The notes under the pieces were generated by a model. The model was not told where the DNA came from, ran no database searches, and was given only the letters and a program-made list of their open reading frames with translations. A DNA stretch of 64,000 nucleotides. Origin: Methylotenera sp. (lineage in GTDB: Bacteria > Pseudomonadota > Gammaproteobacteria > Burkholderiales > Methylophilaceae). The position numbers and the translations under genes were made by a program. Of the stretch, positions 45,743-54,527 are shown one piece after another. Within the stretch, counting starts at the first letter, position 1. The number at the start of each line of letters is the position of its first letter. The stretch spans positions 84,807 to 148,806 of the forward strand of contig JAUYAL010000046.1 in assembly GCA_030693535.1 (NCBI GenBank). Direction: 5' to 3'.

Positions 45743-46552
45743 CTATGTTGGTATACCCAATAAAAGTGAGAGGGCATCAACCCTTACCCATTTTCTATTA
45801 CTCCCACTACCAACTCGTATGCTAGGGTATTCATTCTTACCTGTTTTAACTTTACTTATAGGGTAAGCTACATCGTCTACAAGCACACGTTTAGGTGTTA
45901 TTGTTATGGTAACCTTAGCCACCTTATTAGGACTTAAAGCTTCCTTGGCTAGAAGCATAGCTTTTCTGCATTCCGACAGTGTATTGCAGTTTGTTAAGCT
46001 CACTCCCCACTGTGGTCTGTTACCATCAATAAAAGCCGACATCTTCTTAAGTTGCCACTTAGGTAAAGGTCTAGTCCAAATGTTTGTGTTTTGTGGGGCA
46101 TGCATAAAGTCTTTATTAACCTCAGCTAGTATTGCTTTCTGAGTCACAAAATCTTCACTTCTCCACATAACAACTTCTAGGACTTTTCTATAAAATGAGC
46201 CTAAGTCTATTGCCTTACCTTCAGGTATCATAGTTGCACTGCTTTGAGTTCTGAAGACCAAATCTCTAGCCTCAGGATTCTCTTTCTTGTACTTAGCTTC
46301 GGCTTCTTTAGCTCCAAGATTGCCTAGCCTAACAATTTCAGCTCTGTGCTTTGCTGATGCCGCATATTTACTTTGCTGACTAGCATAGGCTACTCTTTGG
46401 TCAGGTAAGCTAGCAATCATTTCCTCACGTGCTAGCTTTGCCTGTGCAATGGCCTCTTGCTTACTCTTTTCTAGGGCTGCAGCTTCTTCAAACTCATCTT
46501 CCAAGTTAAATGGGGCTTCAATTAAAACACTATCTTTATCATCATCTGGCAT
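45743..46552 (-). CDS. Unrecognised 269-aa island protein
   Basis: A hydrophilic protein without signal peptide or membrane helix. The first 85 residues are acidic and then Lys/Glu/Ala-rich helix, probably coiled coil (EEAAALEKSKQEAIAQAKLA). The middle has WTRPLPKWQLKKMSAFIDGN and the C-terminus is beta-rich (KVTITITPKRVLVDDVAYPI), ending RKWVRVDALSLLLGIPT. I do not recognise any family. It sits between the serine recombinase and the HEPN-like gene in the same direction, each 60-190 bp apart. A DNA- or RNA-binding accessory is possible but unsupported. Confidence 0.6.
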   Translation of the reverse strand: MPDDDKDSVLIEAPFNLEDEFEEAAALEKSKQEAIAQAKLAREEMIASLPDQRVAYASQQSKYAASAKHRAEIVRLGNLGAKEAEAKYKKENPEARDLVFRTQSSATMIPEGKAIDLGSFYRKVLEVVMWRSEDFVTQKAILAEVNKDFMHAPQNTNIWTRPLPKWQLKKMSAFIDGNRPQWGVSLTNCNTLSECRKAMLLAKEALSPNKVAKVTITITPKRVLVDDVAYPISKVKTGKNEYPSIRVGSGSNRKWVRVDALSLLLGIPT

Positions 46553-46615
46553 ATAATTAATTGTTGTCTCTGTATGTTTTTAACAGTATATGATTCTGGT
46601 ACACGATTATTAGAA

Positions 46616-47200
46616 TCAGACTAATTTATTAGCTTCTCTAACCCTAAGTATCGTTTGTCGACTTGTTCTGTACTCTCTTGCCAACTCCGACACGTTACAC
46701 CCTTTAAGAAGCTTAGTTGCTACTTCTTTACGAGCATCCTCAGTTAATGCACTAGGCCTACCAAACTTCTTACCTGCTGCCTTAGCCCTATCAAGTCCAG
46801 AGTGCGTGCGCTCAATAAGTAAGTCACGTTCAAACTCAGCTACAGCAGAGATTACTTGCATGGTCATCTTACCAGCAGGGCTAGTGAGGTCTGCACCACC
46901 TAGTGCTAAGCAGTGAACCTTTACGCCTGCCTTGGCTAGCTTCTCAACTGTAGACCTAACATCTATAGCATTACGACCTAGGCGGTCTAGCTTGGTTACT
47001 ATGAGTACATCAGTAGCCTCAAGCCTCTCTGATAACTTCTTGAACTCAGGCCGTTCATATGCAGCTACAGAGCCACTAATCTTTTCTTCCACTATCCTAT
47101 GAGACTCTAACGCAAAGCCTGCATTCTTAATCTCTAGCACTTGATTCTCTGTTACTTGGTCTGCAGTCGATACACGACAATATGCGAATACCCTAGACAT
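46616..47200 (-). CDS. Serine recombinase (resolvase/invertase family)
   Basis: A 194-aa small serine recombinase. The catalytic domain starts [14 protein letters not shown] with the nucleophile at Ser11, followed by [20 protein letters not shown] and [20 protein letters not shown]; a C-terminal HTH ([20 protein letters not shown]) binds DNA. The ATG at 47200 has AGGAGAGC upstream; the longer frame to 47245 does not. Tn3-resolvase and invertase types cannot be told apart by eye. Repeated TGTACG motifs upstream are candidate recombination or operator sites. Confidence 0.9.
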   Translation of the reverse strand: MSRVFAYCRVSTADQVTENQVLEIKNAGFALESHRIVEEKISGSVAAYERPEFKKLSERLEATDVLIVTKLDRLGRNAIDVRSTVEKLAKAGVKVHCLALGGADLTSPAGKMTMQVISAVAEFERDLLIERTHSGLDRAKAAGKKFGRPSALTEDARKEVATKLLKGCNVSELAREYRTSRQTILRVREANKLV

Positions 47201-47229
47201 GATGCTCTCCTGTACTTGTCCGAAATGGA

Positions 47230-47318
47230 TGTACGTATAATACATGGTGTCCGAAAATAAAACAACTTACTTTCGTACAAGCATTAATGGTATGTACGCA
47301 ATGGGTCGTTTTCGTACA
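47230..47318. promoter_or_regulatory. Repeated TGTACG motifs upstream of the serine recombinase
   Basis: TGTACG or its complement occurs at 47230-47235, 47274-47279, 47293-47298 and 47313-47318; two of them form the inverted repeat TTTCGTACA and TGTACGCAA (47271-47301). Several spaced, partly inverted copies next to a small serine recombinase suggest a res-like site or autoregulatory operator. The rest of 47319-47455 shows no gene. Confidence 0.5.
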
Positions 47319-47455
47319 CTGGAGAGGCAAAGCCATCCCTGCAATATGAACGCAAGCCCAGAGGCCAGTAAGGGGGCTTCTAGGGTCTGCATATCATCGA
47401 GGTATGGGTGCGAAATTGTTTAATAAAAATTGATACTCTTCCTATAGGAGGTAAG

Positions 47456-47554
47456 ATGTTTTTAGAATATAGCTACAGACTGATAGCTTGCCCATATCAA
47501 ACTATACTAACTTCATTGCTATGCTCTCAGCTGAAAGATGCGTGTAACGTCTAA
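47456..47554 (+). CDS. Possible 32-aa peptide antisense to integrase end
   Basis: A 32-codon frame starts MFLEYSYRLIACPYQTILTS and overlaps the last 50 bp of the integrase gene on the other strand. Its ATG is preceded by a near-perfect GGAGGT ribosome site at ideal distance, the only reason to list it. No family or similar peptide is known to me. It may be chance. Confidence 0.25.
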   Translation: MFLEYSYRLIACPYQTILTSLLCSQLKDACNV

Positions 47555-48479
47555 GCATAGTCCAAGTCTTGTGTCCGCTTATTGTTGCAACCTCTGGCAA
47601 TGAAAGGCCTCGCTCAAACAGTCGACTAATAGCTTCGTGCCTTAAGTCGTGAAAGTGTAAGTTCACTAATTTAGCTCTCTTACACGCCCTCCCGAAAGCA
47701 ATTGAGATAGCATGAGCAGTTATGTCAAATACCCTACTATGCCCTTCTTGCTTCAATGTCCTTAATAGGTCTAGAGCTACAGGTGAAAGAGGAACCTCTC
47801 GAGCCTCACCATTTTTAGTGATAGGTATTAAGAGGGTTCTCTTAGCAAGGTTGATATGCTCCCATTCAATTGATGCAATCTCAGTCCGTCTCATACCTGT
47901 TTCAACGGCAAGTATCGCGATAGGTCTTAGAAGTGTAGAGCCACTGTTTTGAATAATTAATTCAAACTCATTAATACCTAGCCTTCTAACCCTTCCTGAG
48001 GGGAGCTTTGGCAGTTTAACTTTTGTAGTTGGATTAGTTAATTCCTCATATCCCCACTCGTTAGCTGCCACAGTGAACAAGTTTGATAACACAGCAAGCT
48101 CTAGTCTTAGGGTGTTAGGTGAGCGTCCAAGCTTCACACGCTCTTCACGCCACTTGGCTATGTCTGAACTCTTTATACTGGATATGGGCTGGTTAGCTAA
48201 TGAGTGTCTTAGCCAAAAGTTGATTCGATATGCTTCAACGGCTGGATGTTTCTTGTGAATAGTCACTTCACTTTTATAACGCTCTAGCAAGTCCTTGAGA
48301 AGAACCTTAGAGTTCATATTTAATTGCTGAGGAACAACTCCATTATCAAGCTCTGATTCTATTTTCCTTGCCCATACCACTGCTTCAGAACGACTCTTAA
48401 AGGACTTAGATTGCTCAGGATAACCACTACGTTGGATTCTTACTTGCCATGCATTAGCACGTTTGCGAAAGGTCGCCAT
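47502..48479 (-). CDS. int: Tyrosine integrase of the island
   Basis: A 325-aa phage-type integrase. The short N-terminal arm-binding part begins MATFRKRANAWQVRIQRSGY; the core-binding SAM-like domain covers about 60-150; catalytic residues are Arg in ETGMRRTEIASIEW (about 190), HDLRH with H277 and R280, H303 in SGHKTW and the nucleophile Y312 in RRYTHLS. The ATG at 48479 has GGAG upstream; the open frame to 48566 enters the tRNA and is not used. It faces away from the tRNA-His 3' end, 55 bp off, as usual for tRNA-targeting islands. Confidence 0.95.
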   Translation of the reverse strand: MATFRKRANAWQVRIQRSGYPEQSKSFKSRSEAVVWARKIESELDNGVVPQQLNMNSKVLLKDLLERYKSEVTIHKKHPAVEAYRINFWLRHSLANQPISSIKSSDIAKWREERVKLGRSPNTLRLELAVLSNLFTVAANEWGYEELTNPTTKVKLPKLPSGRVRRLGINEFELIIQNSGSTLLRPIAILAVETGMRRTEIASIEWEHINLAKRTLLIPITKNGEAREVPLSPVALDLLRTLKQEGHSRVFDITAHAISIAFGRACKRAKLVNLHFHDLRHEAISRLFERGLSLPEVATISGHKTWTMLRRYTHLSAESIAMKLV

Positions 48480-48492
48480 TAACTTCTCCAAA

Positions 48493-48510
48493 AGGACAAG
48501 AGAAGGACAA
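48493..48510. promoter_or_regulatory. Putative integrase arm-type sites, right end
   Basis: AGGACAA occurs at 48493-48499 and 48504-48510, an 11-bp period, between the integrase start and the attachment site. It has the same spacing as the pair at the other island end and in the relic at 36129-36146. It also overlaps the integrase leader, so it could serve autoregulation. Confidence 0.6.
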
Positions 48511-48533
48511 ACAGCATAATCTGAAGAGAGATT

Positions 48534-48610
48534 TGGGGTGGCTGATGGGGCTCGAACCCACGACAACAGGAATCACAATCCTGGACTCTACCAACTGAGC
48601 TACAGCCACC
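48534..48610 (-). tRNA. tRNA-His (GTG)
   Basis: A 77-nt tRNA including the extra 5' G (G-1) that pairs with C73 and marks tRNA-His. The anticodon loop is TTGTGAT with anticodon GTG; the T arm GTGGGTTCGAGCCCCAT and an encoded CCA are present. Its 3' 49 bases (48534-48582) are the integrase-side attachment repeat, so the island restores the gene on insertion while its old terminator is left at 40571. Confidence 0.96.
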
Positions 48611-48644
48611 ATAGAGACTTTAAAGCCTTTTCAGGGCGAAAAAC

Positions 48645-48721
48645 TGGTCTGCCCGACAGGAATCGAACCTGTAACCCCCAGCTTAGAAGGCTGGTGCTCT
48701 ATCCGGTTGAGCTACGGGCAG
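48645..48721 (-). tRNA. tRNA-Arg (TCT)
   Basis: A 77-nt cloverleaf with acceptor CTGCCCG/CGGGCAG, anticodon loop CTTCTAA (anticodon TCT, reads AGA), T arm ACAGGTTCGATTCCTGT and encoded CCA. It is 34 bp upstream of tRNA-His and probably co-transcribed. Confidence 0.96.
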
Positions 48722-48834
48722 ATTATGGTTACAAGAGTAATATAAAAAGCAATTTTATGCGATATATAGAACTTTTCGGGCTGACTTTCATTTAAGTAGT
48801 TGTATTTATTAAAAAACTTAGCTACTTATAAATC

Positions 48835-48911
48835 TGGTCGGCGTGGAGAGATTCGAACTCCCGACATCCTGCTCCCAAAGCAGGCGCGCTACCAGGCTAC
48901 GCTACACGCCG
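48835..48911 (-). tRNA. tRNA-Pro (TGG)
   Basis: A 77-nt cloverleaf with acceptor CGGCGTG/CACGCCG, anticodon loop CTTTGGGAG region (anticodon TGG), T arm GGGAGTTCGAATCTCTC and encoded CCA. First of the Pro-Arg-His cluster on the minus strand. Confidence 0.96.
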
Positions 48912-49014
48912 AAGGGCAGAAATATACTGGAAACTGGACTGCAGGTCAATTCTAATATGTTAAAATGTTACTTTATTTTTCACAAATTCATAAATATTAA
49001 GTGTCCACAATCTG

Positions 49015-49869
49015 ATGACAGCCCAAATAATTGATGGTAAAGCGATTGCCGCAACCCTTCTTAACTCAATTCAATCTCGCATAAATGTTCGTTTGCAAGC
49101 GAATAAACGCGCACCTTGTCTAGCTGTTATTTTGGTAGGCGCTGATCCTGCCTCAGCGATTTACGTGCGCAACAAGCGTTTAGCTTGCGAGAAAGTCGGT
49201 ATTCGCTCAATCGCCTACGATTTACCTACATCAACAACAGAAGCAGAGTTGCTCATTTTAATTAAGCAATTAAATGAGGATCATAATATTGATGGCATAC
49301 TCGTGCAGTCACCATTGCCACCTCAGATTAAAGACGAAAATATCATTGAACACATCAGCCCTCATAAAGATGTGGATGGTTTTCACCCTTACAATATCGG
49401 CCGACTAGCTGTACGCCAGCCGACATTACGCTCTTGCACTCCATTTGGCGTCATTAAAATGCTAGCCGCTTCTAACATATCGTTAATGGGCTTAGACGCT
49501 GTCGTAGTCGGCGTTTCCAACCATGTAGGCCGCCCTATGGCGCTTGAGCTGTTGTTAGCAGGATGCACCGTGACTAGTTGCCATCGTCACACTAAAGATT
49601 TAGGCAAAATGATTATGCAAGCTGATTTAGTTGTTGCTGCAGCGGGTAAGCCAGGGTTAATTCAGGGCGCTTGGATTAAACCTGACGCCATTGTTATTGA
49701 TATTGGTATCAATCGACTGGCTGACGGCAGCATTACTGGGGATGTAGACTTTAAAGTCGCTAAACAGCGCGCTAGTTACATCACACCCGTCCCTGGAGGC
49801 GTAGGGCCAATGACCGTAGCTACTTTGATGGAAAATACATTATTAGCATTAGAGCTTCAAGAAGCTTGA
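49015..49869 (+). CDS. folD: Methylene-THF dehydrogenase / methenyl-THF cyclohydrolase
   Basis: A 284-aa bifunctional folate enzyme that interconverts 5,10-methylene- and 10-formyl-tetrahydrofolate with NADP. Visible are the catalytic [14 protein letters not shown] (Tyr, Lys), [27 protein letters not shown], the Rossmann segment [18 protein letters not shown] and the end motif [20 protein letters not shown]. In many methylotrophs folate C1 flux is central, but folD is universal enough not to prove that. The typical SRS Rossmann motif is SNH here. Confidence 0.95.
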   Translation: MTAQIIDGKAIAATLLNSIQSRINVRLQANKRAPCLAVILVGADPASAIYVRNKRLACEKVGIRSIAYDLPTSTTEAELLILIKQLNEDHNIDGILVQSPLPPQIKDENIIEHISPHKDVDGFHPYNIGRLAVRQPTLRSCTPFGVIKMLAASNISLMGLDAVVVGVSNHVGRPMALELLLAGCTVTSCHRHTKDLGKMIMQADLVVAAAGKPGLIQGAWIKPDAIVIDIGINRLADGSITGDVDFKVAKQRASYITPVPGGVGPMTVATLMENTLLALELQEA

Positions 49870-49988
49870 CAAGCTTAATCTTCGATGAAATTCAAGTAAT
49901 TACACACACTTTGCATCAAAGCTTTATTAAGTGTACACTCTCGCGCATATTTTTTATAAGTTACTCTTTTTAGTCTCTGAGGAACACC

Positions 49989-50411
49989 ATGGCAGAAGTT
50001 ATTACTAAACAATTTATCCCTTATCAGCCTAAGCCTGATGAGCAGTACATGAGTAAACCGCAACTTAATCATTTTCGTAAGATTTTGAATAACTGGAAAG
50101 ATGAACTCAGTCACGACCTAGACAACACAATACACACCATGCAAGATGAAGTGACTATGTTTGCCGACCCTAATGACCGTGCAAGCCAAGAGTCTGATAT
50201 GACTTTAGAGTTACGCAACCGCGACCGTGAACGTAAATTGATTAAAAAAATCAATGAAACTTTACGCGATATTGACGAAGGTGATTACGGTTACTGCCAA
50301 GGATGCGGCATAGAAATCGGTCTAAAACGCCTAGAAGCCCGCCCAACAGCAACGCTTTGCATTGATTGTAAAACGTTAGATGAAATGCGTGAAAAACAAG
50401 TAGCTAAATAA
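49989..50411 (+). CDS. dksA: RNA polymerase-binding factor DksA
   Basis: A 140-aa DksA: coiled-coil hairpin with the tip acidic pair in MFADPNDRASQESDMTLELR (about residues 55-75) and a four-Cys zinc finger (CQGCGIEIGLKRLEARPTAT then CIDC). DksA enters the RNA polymerase secondary channel and, with ppGpp, tunes rRNA and amino-acid promoters. GAGGAACACC ribosome site. Transcription ends at a shared terminator with pnp. Confidence 0.96.
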   Translation: MAEVITKQFIPYQPKPDEQYMSKPQLNHFRKILNNWKDELSHDLDNTIHTMQDEVTMFADPNDRASQESDMTLELRNRDRERKLIKKINETLRDIDEGDYGYCQGCGIEIGLKRLEARPTATLCIDCKTLDEMREKQVAK

Positions 50412-50456
50412 TGGTTAGTTAAACTGCCATTTAAATATATACATATTCTCTACACA

Positions 50457-50487
50457 ACAAAAAGCCCGCGACATGCGGGCTTTTTGT
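50457..50487. terminator. Bidirectional terminator, dksA / pnp
   Basis: Perfect 13-bp arms (ACAAAAAGCCCGC and GCGGGCTTTTTGT) with a five-base loop, flanked by A and T tracts on both sides, between two converging genes. Confidence 0.92.
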
Positions 50488-50502
50488 TAAGCATTAACTA
50501 AC

Positions 50503-52626
50503 TTACTCGTCAGCTTCAGATTTAGCTTCTGCTGTAGGTGCATCAATTAAAGCCTTCATACTTAAACGCACTCGACCTTTTTCATCAGCTTCAACCACTT
50601 TAACTTTGACAATATCGCCTTCTTTTAAGAAGTCACTCACAGCATTTACGCGTTGATGTGCAATTTGTGAAATGTGCAATAAGCCATCTTTACCAGGAAT
50701 TAGTGACACGATCGCACCAAAATCAAGCAATTTAAGTACAGTTCCCTCATACACATTTCCGATTTCAACTTCAGCAGTTATCTCAGCAATACGACGTTGT
50801 GCTTCAGCGCCTTGCTCTGAACTCGTGCAGGCAATTTTTACCGTGCCATCTTCGGTAATATCTATACTAGTGCCTGTTTCTTCAGTGAGCGCACGTATCA
50901 CAGCGCCACCTTTACCAATTACATCACGAATTTTTTCTGGGTTGATTTTCATAGTGATGATGCGTGGTGCAAAGGCTGACATTTCAGTATTTGCACTGCT
51001 CATTGCCGTTTTCATGATACCTAGAATATGTGCACGACCTTCTTTAGCTTGCGCTAAAGCCACTTGCATAATTTGTGATGTGATGCCTGTAATTTTAATG
51101 TCCATTTGTAAGGCAGTGATACCGTCTTCTGTACCTGCTACTTTAAAGTCCATATCACCTAAGTGATCTTCATCACCTAAAATATCTGTCAACACGGCAA
51201 CGCGGTTGCCTTCTTTAATCAAGCCCATTGCGATACCTGCCACGAGCGACTTCATCGGCACGCCTGCATCCATCAATGCTAAACAACCGCCACATACAGA
51301 AGCCATTGAGCTTGAACCGTTAGATTCAGTAATTTCAGACACCACGCGCATTGTGTAATCAAAATCAGCTTGATCTGGCAAGGCCGCTACTAACGAACGT
51401 TTTGCTAAACGACCATGACCGATTTCGCGACGCTTAGGTGTACCTACACGACCTGTTTCACCCGTTGCGTACGGAGGCATATTGTAATGCAGCATAAAGC
51501 GGTCTTTAAACTCGCCCTGTAATGCATCTATCACTTGCTCATCACGACCTGTACCAAGTGTTGCAACCACCAAAGCTTGCGTTTCACCACGTGTGAACAA
51601 TGCGGAGCCATGTGTACGTGGCAATACGCCTGTACGTATGCTAATTGGACGCACTGTGCGTGTATCGCGACCATCAATACGTGGCTCGCCATTTAAAATT
51701 TGGCTACGCACTGTTTTAGCTTCTAAATTAAACAACTCACCTTTAATTTTATTAGCTTCAGCTGTTGAAGTTTCTTCAGTAACTAACTCGCCCAATACGC
51801 GGCTAGTAATTTCTGACAACTTAGCAGAACGTGCGCCTTTAGCTTTGATTTGGAATGCTGCATTAATGTCTGCAGCTGCTAAGCCAGCTACTTTCTCAAT
51901 CAATGCGACATCTGGCTCTGGAGCAGCCCAATCCCATGCATCTTTACCTGCCTCAGCGGCTAATTCAGCAATCATTTTAATCACAGCTTGCATTTGCTCA
52001 TGACCGAACACTACGGCGCCTAACATCACTTCTTCTGATAGCTCTTTAGCTTCAGATTCAACCATCATCACGGCAGTTTCAGTAGCCGCAACCACCAAAT
52101 CCAACTCCGTTTCTATTAACTGCGCTTTGGTTGGGTTTAATACATACTCGTCATTGATATAACCAACACGTGCAGCACCTAATGGGCCGAAGAATGGAAT
52201 GCCTGATAACGACATGGCCGCAGAAGCACCGATAATTGCTGGAATATCTGCATCGATTTCAGGGTCTGATGACAACACAGTTGCCACGACCTGAACCTCA
52301 TTGTAAAAAGCTTCCGGAAATAATGGGCGTAATGGACGGTCAATTAAGCGGCTTGTAAGCGTTTCTTTTTCTGAAGGACGGCCTTCACGTTTGAAAAAGC
52401 CACCTGGGATTTTGCCTGCAGCATAAGTTTTTTCCATGTAATCTACTGTTAATGGGAAAAAATCTTGGCCTGATTTTACTTCTGATTTACTCGTAACGGC
52501 TACCAATACCACTGTATCACCGTAGCTCACCATCACCGCCGCATCGGCCTGACGTGAGATTTCACCTGTTTCAAGAGTGAGCGTATGCGCACCGTATTGA
52601 ATACTTTTAGTTACTTTATTAAACAT
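50503..52626 (-). CDS. pnp: Polynucleotide phosphorylase
   Basis: A 707-aa phosphorolytic 3'-5' exoribonuclease. Two RNase PH domains (about 1-230 and 310-550, with [20 protein letters not shown] and [20 protein letters not shown]) are followed by KH ([20 protein letters not shown], about 565) and S1 ([20 protein letters not shown], about 625) RNA-binding domains. AAAAGGAATAATA ribosome site. It follows rpsO as in most proteobacteria. Confidence 0.97.
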   Translation of the reverse strand: MFNKVTKSIQYGAHTLTLETGEISRQADAAVMVSYGDTVVLVAVTSKSEVKSGQDFFPLTVDYMEKTYAAGKIPGGFFKREGRPSEKETLTSRLIDRPLRPLFPEAFYNEVQVVATVLSSDPEIDADIPAIIGASAAMSLSGIPFFGPLGAARVGYINDEYVLNPTKAQLIETELDLVVAATETAVMMVESEAKELSEEVMLGAVVFGHEQMQAVIKMIAELAAEAGKDAWDWAAPEPDVALIEKVAGLAAADINAAFQIKAKGARSAKLSEITSRVLGELVTEETSTAEANKIKGELFNLEAKTVRSQILNGEPRIDGRDTRTVRPISIRTGVLPRTHGSALFTRGETQALVVATLGTGRDEQVIDALQGEFKDRFMLHYNMPPYATGETGRVGTPKRREIGHGRLAKRSLVAALPDQADFDYTMRVVSEITESNGSSSMASVCGGCLALMDAGVPMKSLVAGIAMGLIKEGNRVAVLTDILGDEDHLGDMDFKVAGTEDGITALQMDIKITGITSQIMQVALAQAKEGRAHILGIMKTAMSSANTEMSAFAPRIITMKINPEKIRDVIGKGGAVIRALTEETGTSIDITEDGTVKIACTSSEQGAEAQRRIAEITAEVEIGNVYEGTVLKLLDFGAIVSLIPGKDGLLHISQIAHQRVNAVSDFLKEGDIVKVKVVEADEKGRVRLSMKALIDAPTAEAKSEADE

Positions 52627-52745
52627 TATTATTCCTTTTCACATTTTTAATGTGCGCTATTCACAACCCAATAACGCACTCACAATAATGATTTATCTCA
52701 ACTCTTTATATAAAATTTAGTTGAAACAAATCGTAAACAACAAAA

Positions 52746-52780
52746 AAGCCGAAATGCCACTTCTGCAGCACTATCGGCTT
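52746..52780 (-). terminator. Terminator/attenuator between rpsO and pnp
   Basis: On the minus strand AAGCCGA (52780-52774) pairs with TCGGCTT (52752-52746), followed by a T run; the loop of 21 bases may fold further. It lies 67 bp past rpsO and ahead of pnp and probably lets only part of the transcripts read on. Confidence 0.7.
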
Positions 52781-52846
52781 ATTGTTTTACACACAAAACA
52801 AAACGTAACCAAACGAACTGTTTTGCGAATAATAACTTGAACGCAA

Positions 52847-53116
52847 TTACTTACGTATACCTAAGCGTCCAATCAATGACTGATAACGCTCAACGCTTTC
52901 ACGTTTAAGGTAATCTAACAATTTACGGCGCTGACTTACCATTGCCAATAAGCCACGACGTGAATGATGATCTTTCTTGTTAGACTTAAAATGCTCAGTT
53001 AAGTAAGTAATACGGCTAGTTAAAAGCGCAACTTGCACCTCTGGACTGCCCGTATCATTTTTAGCCTGTTGATAATCACTAACGATTTTTGCGCGTTCTG
53101 CTGCAGTAGTTGCCAT
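52847..53116 (-). CDS. rpsO: 30S ribosomal protein S15
   Basis: An 89-aa S15, the standard length, with [20 protein letters not shown] and [20 protein letters not shown], which contact 16S rRNA helices 20-22. AGGATTAAGTT ribosome site. Between truB and pnp as usual. Confidence 0.98.
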   Translation of the reverse strand: MATTAAERAKIVSDYQQAKNDTGSPEVQVALLTSRITYLTEHFKSNKKDHHSRRGLLAMVSQRRKLLDYLKRESVERYQSLIGRLGIRK

Positions 53117-53245
53117 AACTTAATCCTAATATTGAGATGTTTTGCGTCAATGTAAAAGCAGTCAACTTAATAACCGCTAATACATTCATTTGCATGAGTC
53201 GCGCATTATAGATGTAAAGTAATGATTTATCAAGAGTTTTATCTA

Positions 53246-54151
53246 TTAGTCTTTACTGACAATTAATCGCTTAGGTGCGATTTTACCGTCATTTTGTTGC
53301 TCACCTAAACCTAAAAATTCTCTCTGCTCACTATACAGCCTTATAAGGCCTTGCGGGATAACACCGCTACACCAAATCGCCTGACCTTGCTGCAAATAAA
53401 ACGCGCTATCTGCATCCAGCGTCATTGCAGGCAAGTGCTTTACTGCACTATCTGCAGGCAATAATAGCAGTTCGCGTTGTACTGGCGACAAAGCTTCAAA
53501 TTGCTCTAAAGTAATTGCCTGCATGATTTCATAATTGGCTGTGGCAATTCTACGTAAACCAATTAAGTGCGCACCACAGCCAAGAATATTGCCAATATCT
53601 TCAGCCAGCGTACGGATGTAGGTGCCTTTACTACAAGTAACAGTGATACTGACAACATCATGCTCAAAAGTATTTTGCGCAATATTGTATACGGTAATAA
53701 TGCGTGATTTTCGTTCAATTTCGATTCCAGCTCTTGCGTATTCGTAAAGAGCTTTGCCTTCATGCTTTAGGGCAGAATACATAGGTGGAATTTGGCTGAT
53801 TTCACCCACAAACTGAGCGCAGGCTTGTTCAAATTGCGCTTGACTCACATTGACGGGCTTTGTGCTTAGAACTTCACCTTCAGCATCTCCAGTATTGGTA
53901 ATCACTCCGAGTTTAATGGTGGCAAAATATATTTTATCAGCATCAGTCAGGTAGTGTGCAAACTTGGTGGCTTCGCCAAAGCACAACGGTAGCAAGCCTG
54001 TCGCAAGGGGATCTAGCGTCCCTGTGTGGCCAGCTTTCGACGCCTGTAATAACCATTTGGCTTTTTGTAACGCCTGGTTAGATGAGTAGCCGAGCGGTTT
54101 ATCCAACAGCAATACACCGTTTATATTTTTTTTAGTACGCTTAAATTGCAA
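53246..54151 (-). CDS. truB: tRNA pseudouridine55 synthase
   Basis: A 301-aa TruB: LDKPLGYSSNQALQKAKWLL, catalytic Asp in GHTGTLDPLATGLLPLCFGE (about residue 47), YSALKHEGKALYEYARAG and CSKGTYIRTLAEDIG are all present, with a C-terminal PUA-like part. It makes the invariant pseudouridine in the T loop of tRNAs. It lies ten bases after rbfA. Confidence 0.97.
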   Translation of the reverse strand: MQFKRTKKNINGVLLLDKPLGYSSNQALQKAKWLLQASKAGHTGTLDPLATGLLPLCFGEATKFAHYLTDADKIYFATIKLGVITNTGDAEGEVLSTKPVNVSQAQFEQACAQFVGEISQIPPMYSALKHEGKALYEYARAGIEIERKSRIITVYNIAQNTFEHDVVSITVTCSKGTYIRTLAEDIGNILGCGAHLIGLRRIATANYEIMQAITLEQFEALSPVQRELLLLPADSAVKHLPAMTLDADSAFYLQQGQAIWCSGVIPQGLIRLYSEQREFLGLGEQQNDGKIAPKRLIVSKD

Positions 54152-54161
54152 GGTTTAGTAC

Positions 54162-54527
54162 TTATTTCTTTATTGGTTTTTCTGGGTTTGAAGCTAATGC
54201 CTCGTCAATTAATTGACCCATTTTCATGCCGTAATCAATTGATGCATCATATACAAAATGCAGCTGCGGCACAGTACGCAACAACATCCGTTTAGCTAAT
54301 TGTGTTCGCAAAAAACCTGCTGATTTTTCTAAACCTTGCTGCAAGCTTTCACTGGCTTTTGCCGCACTGTAAAAAATTTTAGCATGCGCCATGTCACCAG
54401 TAACTTCTACGGCTGTAATCGTCACCATGCCTACGCGAGGGTCTTTCACTTCAAACTGCAGTAAATCTGCCAACTCCCGCTGCATTTGCTCGGCTACACG
54501 ATGACTTCTTGAAAACTCTTTAGCCAT
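54162..54527 (-). CDS. rbfA: Ribosome-binding factor A
   Basis: A 121-aa KH-fold 30S maturation and cold-adaptation factor: RSHRVAEQMQRELADLLQFE and DPRVGMVTITAVEVTGDMAH mark the family. Its ATG shares one base with the infB stop (TAATG), so translation is coupled. It acts on the 16S rRNA 5' region late in 30S assembly. Confidence 0.95.
   Translation of the reverse strand: MAKEFSRSHRVAEQMQRELADLLQFEVKDPRVGMVTITAVEVTGDMAHAKIFYSAAKASESLQQGLEKSAGFLRTQLAKRMLLRTVPQLHFVYDASIDYGMKMGQLIDEALASNPEKPIKK

Larger units (their letters stand above)
40611..48582. mobile_element. Integrative genomic island in tRNA-His
   Basis: An element of about 7.9 kb lies between two identical 49-bp copies of the tRNA-His 3' half (40611-40659 and 48534-48582). 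The tyrosine integrase gene is next to the intact tRNA, the arrangement usual for tRNA-targeting islands. Cargo in order from the right: integrase, serine recombinase, 269-aa unknown protein, putative HEPN/zinc-ribbon protein, IetA-like ATPase and IetS-like protease, all on the minus strand. No conjugation, phage structural or replication genes are visible, so it would need help to move between cells. Confidence 0.88.

Noticed and set aside
48480..48566. Integrase N-terminal extension into the tRNA
   Set aside because: The frame is open upstream, but the ribosome site and family N-terminus point to the ATG at 48479.
51593..52003. Long plus-strand open frame inside pnp
   Set aside because: It is antisense to a strongly conserved gene, has no ribosome site and encodes a biased Ser/Ala/Asn composition typical of antisense frames.
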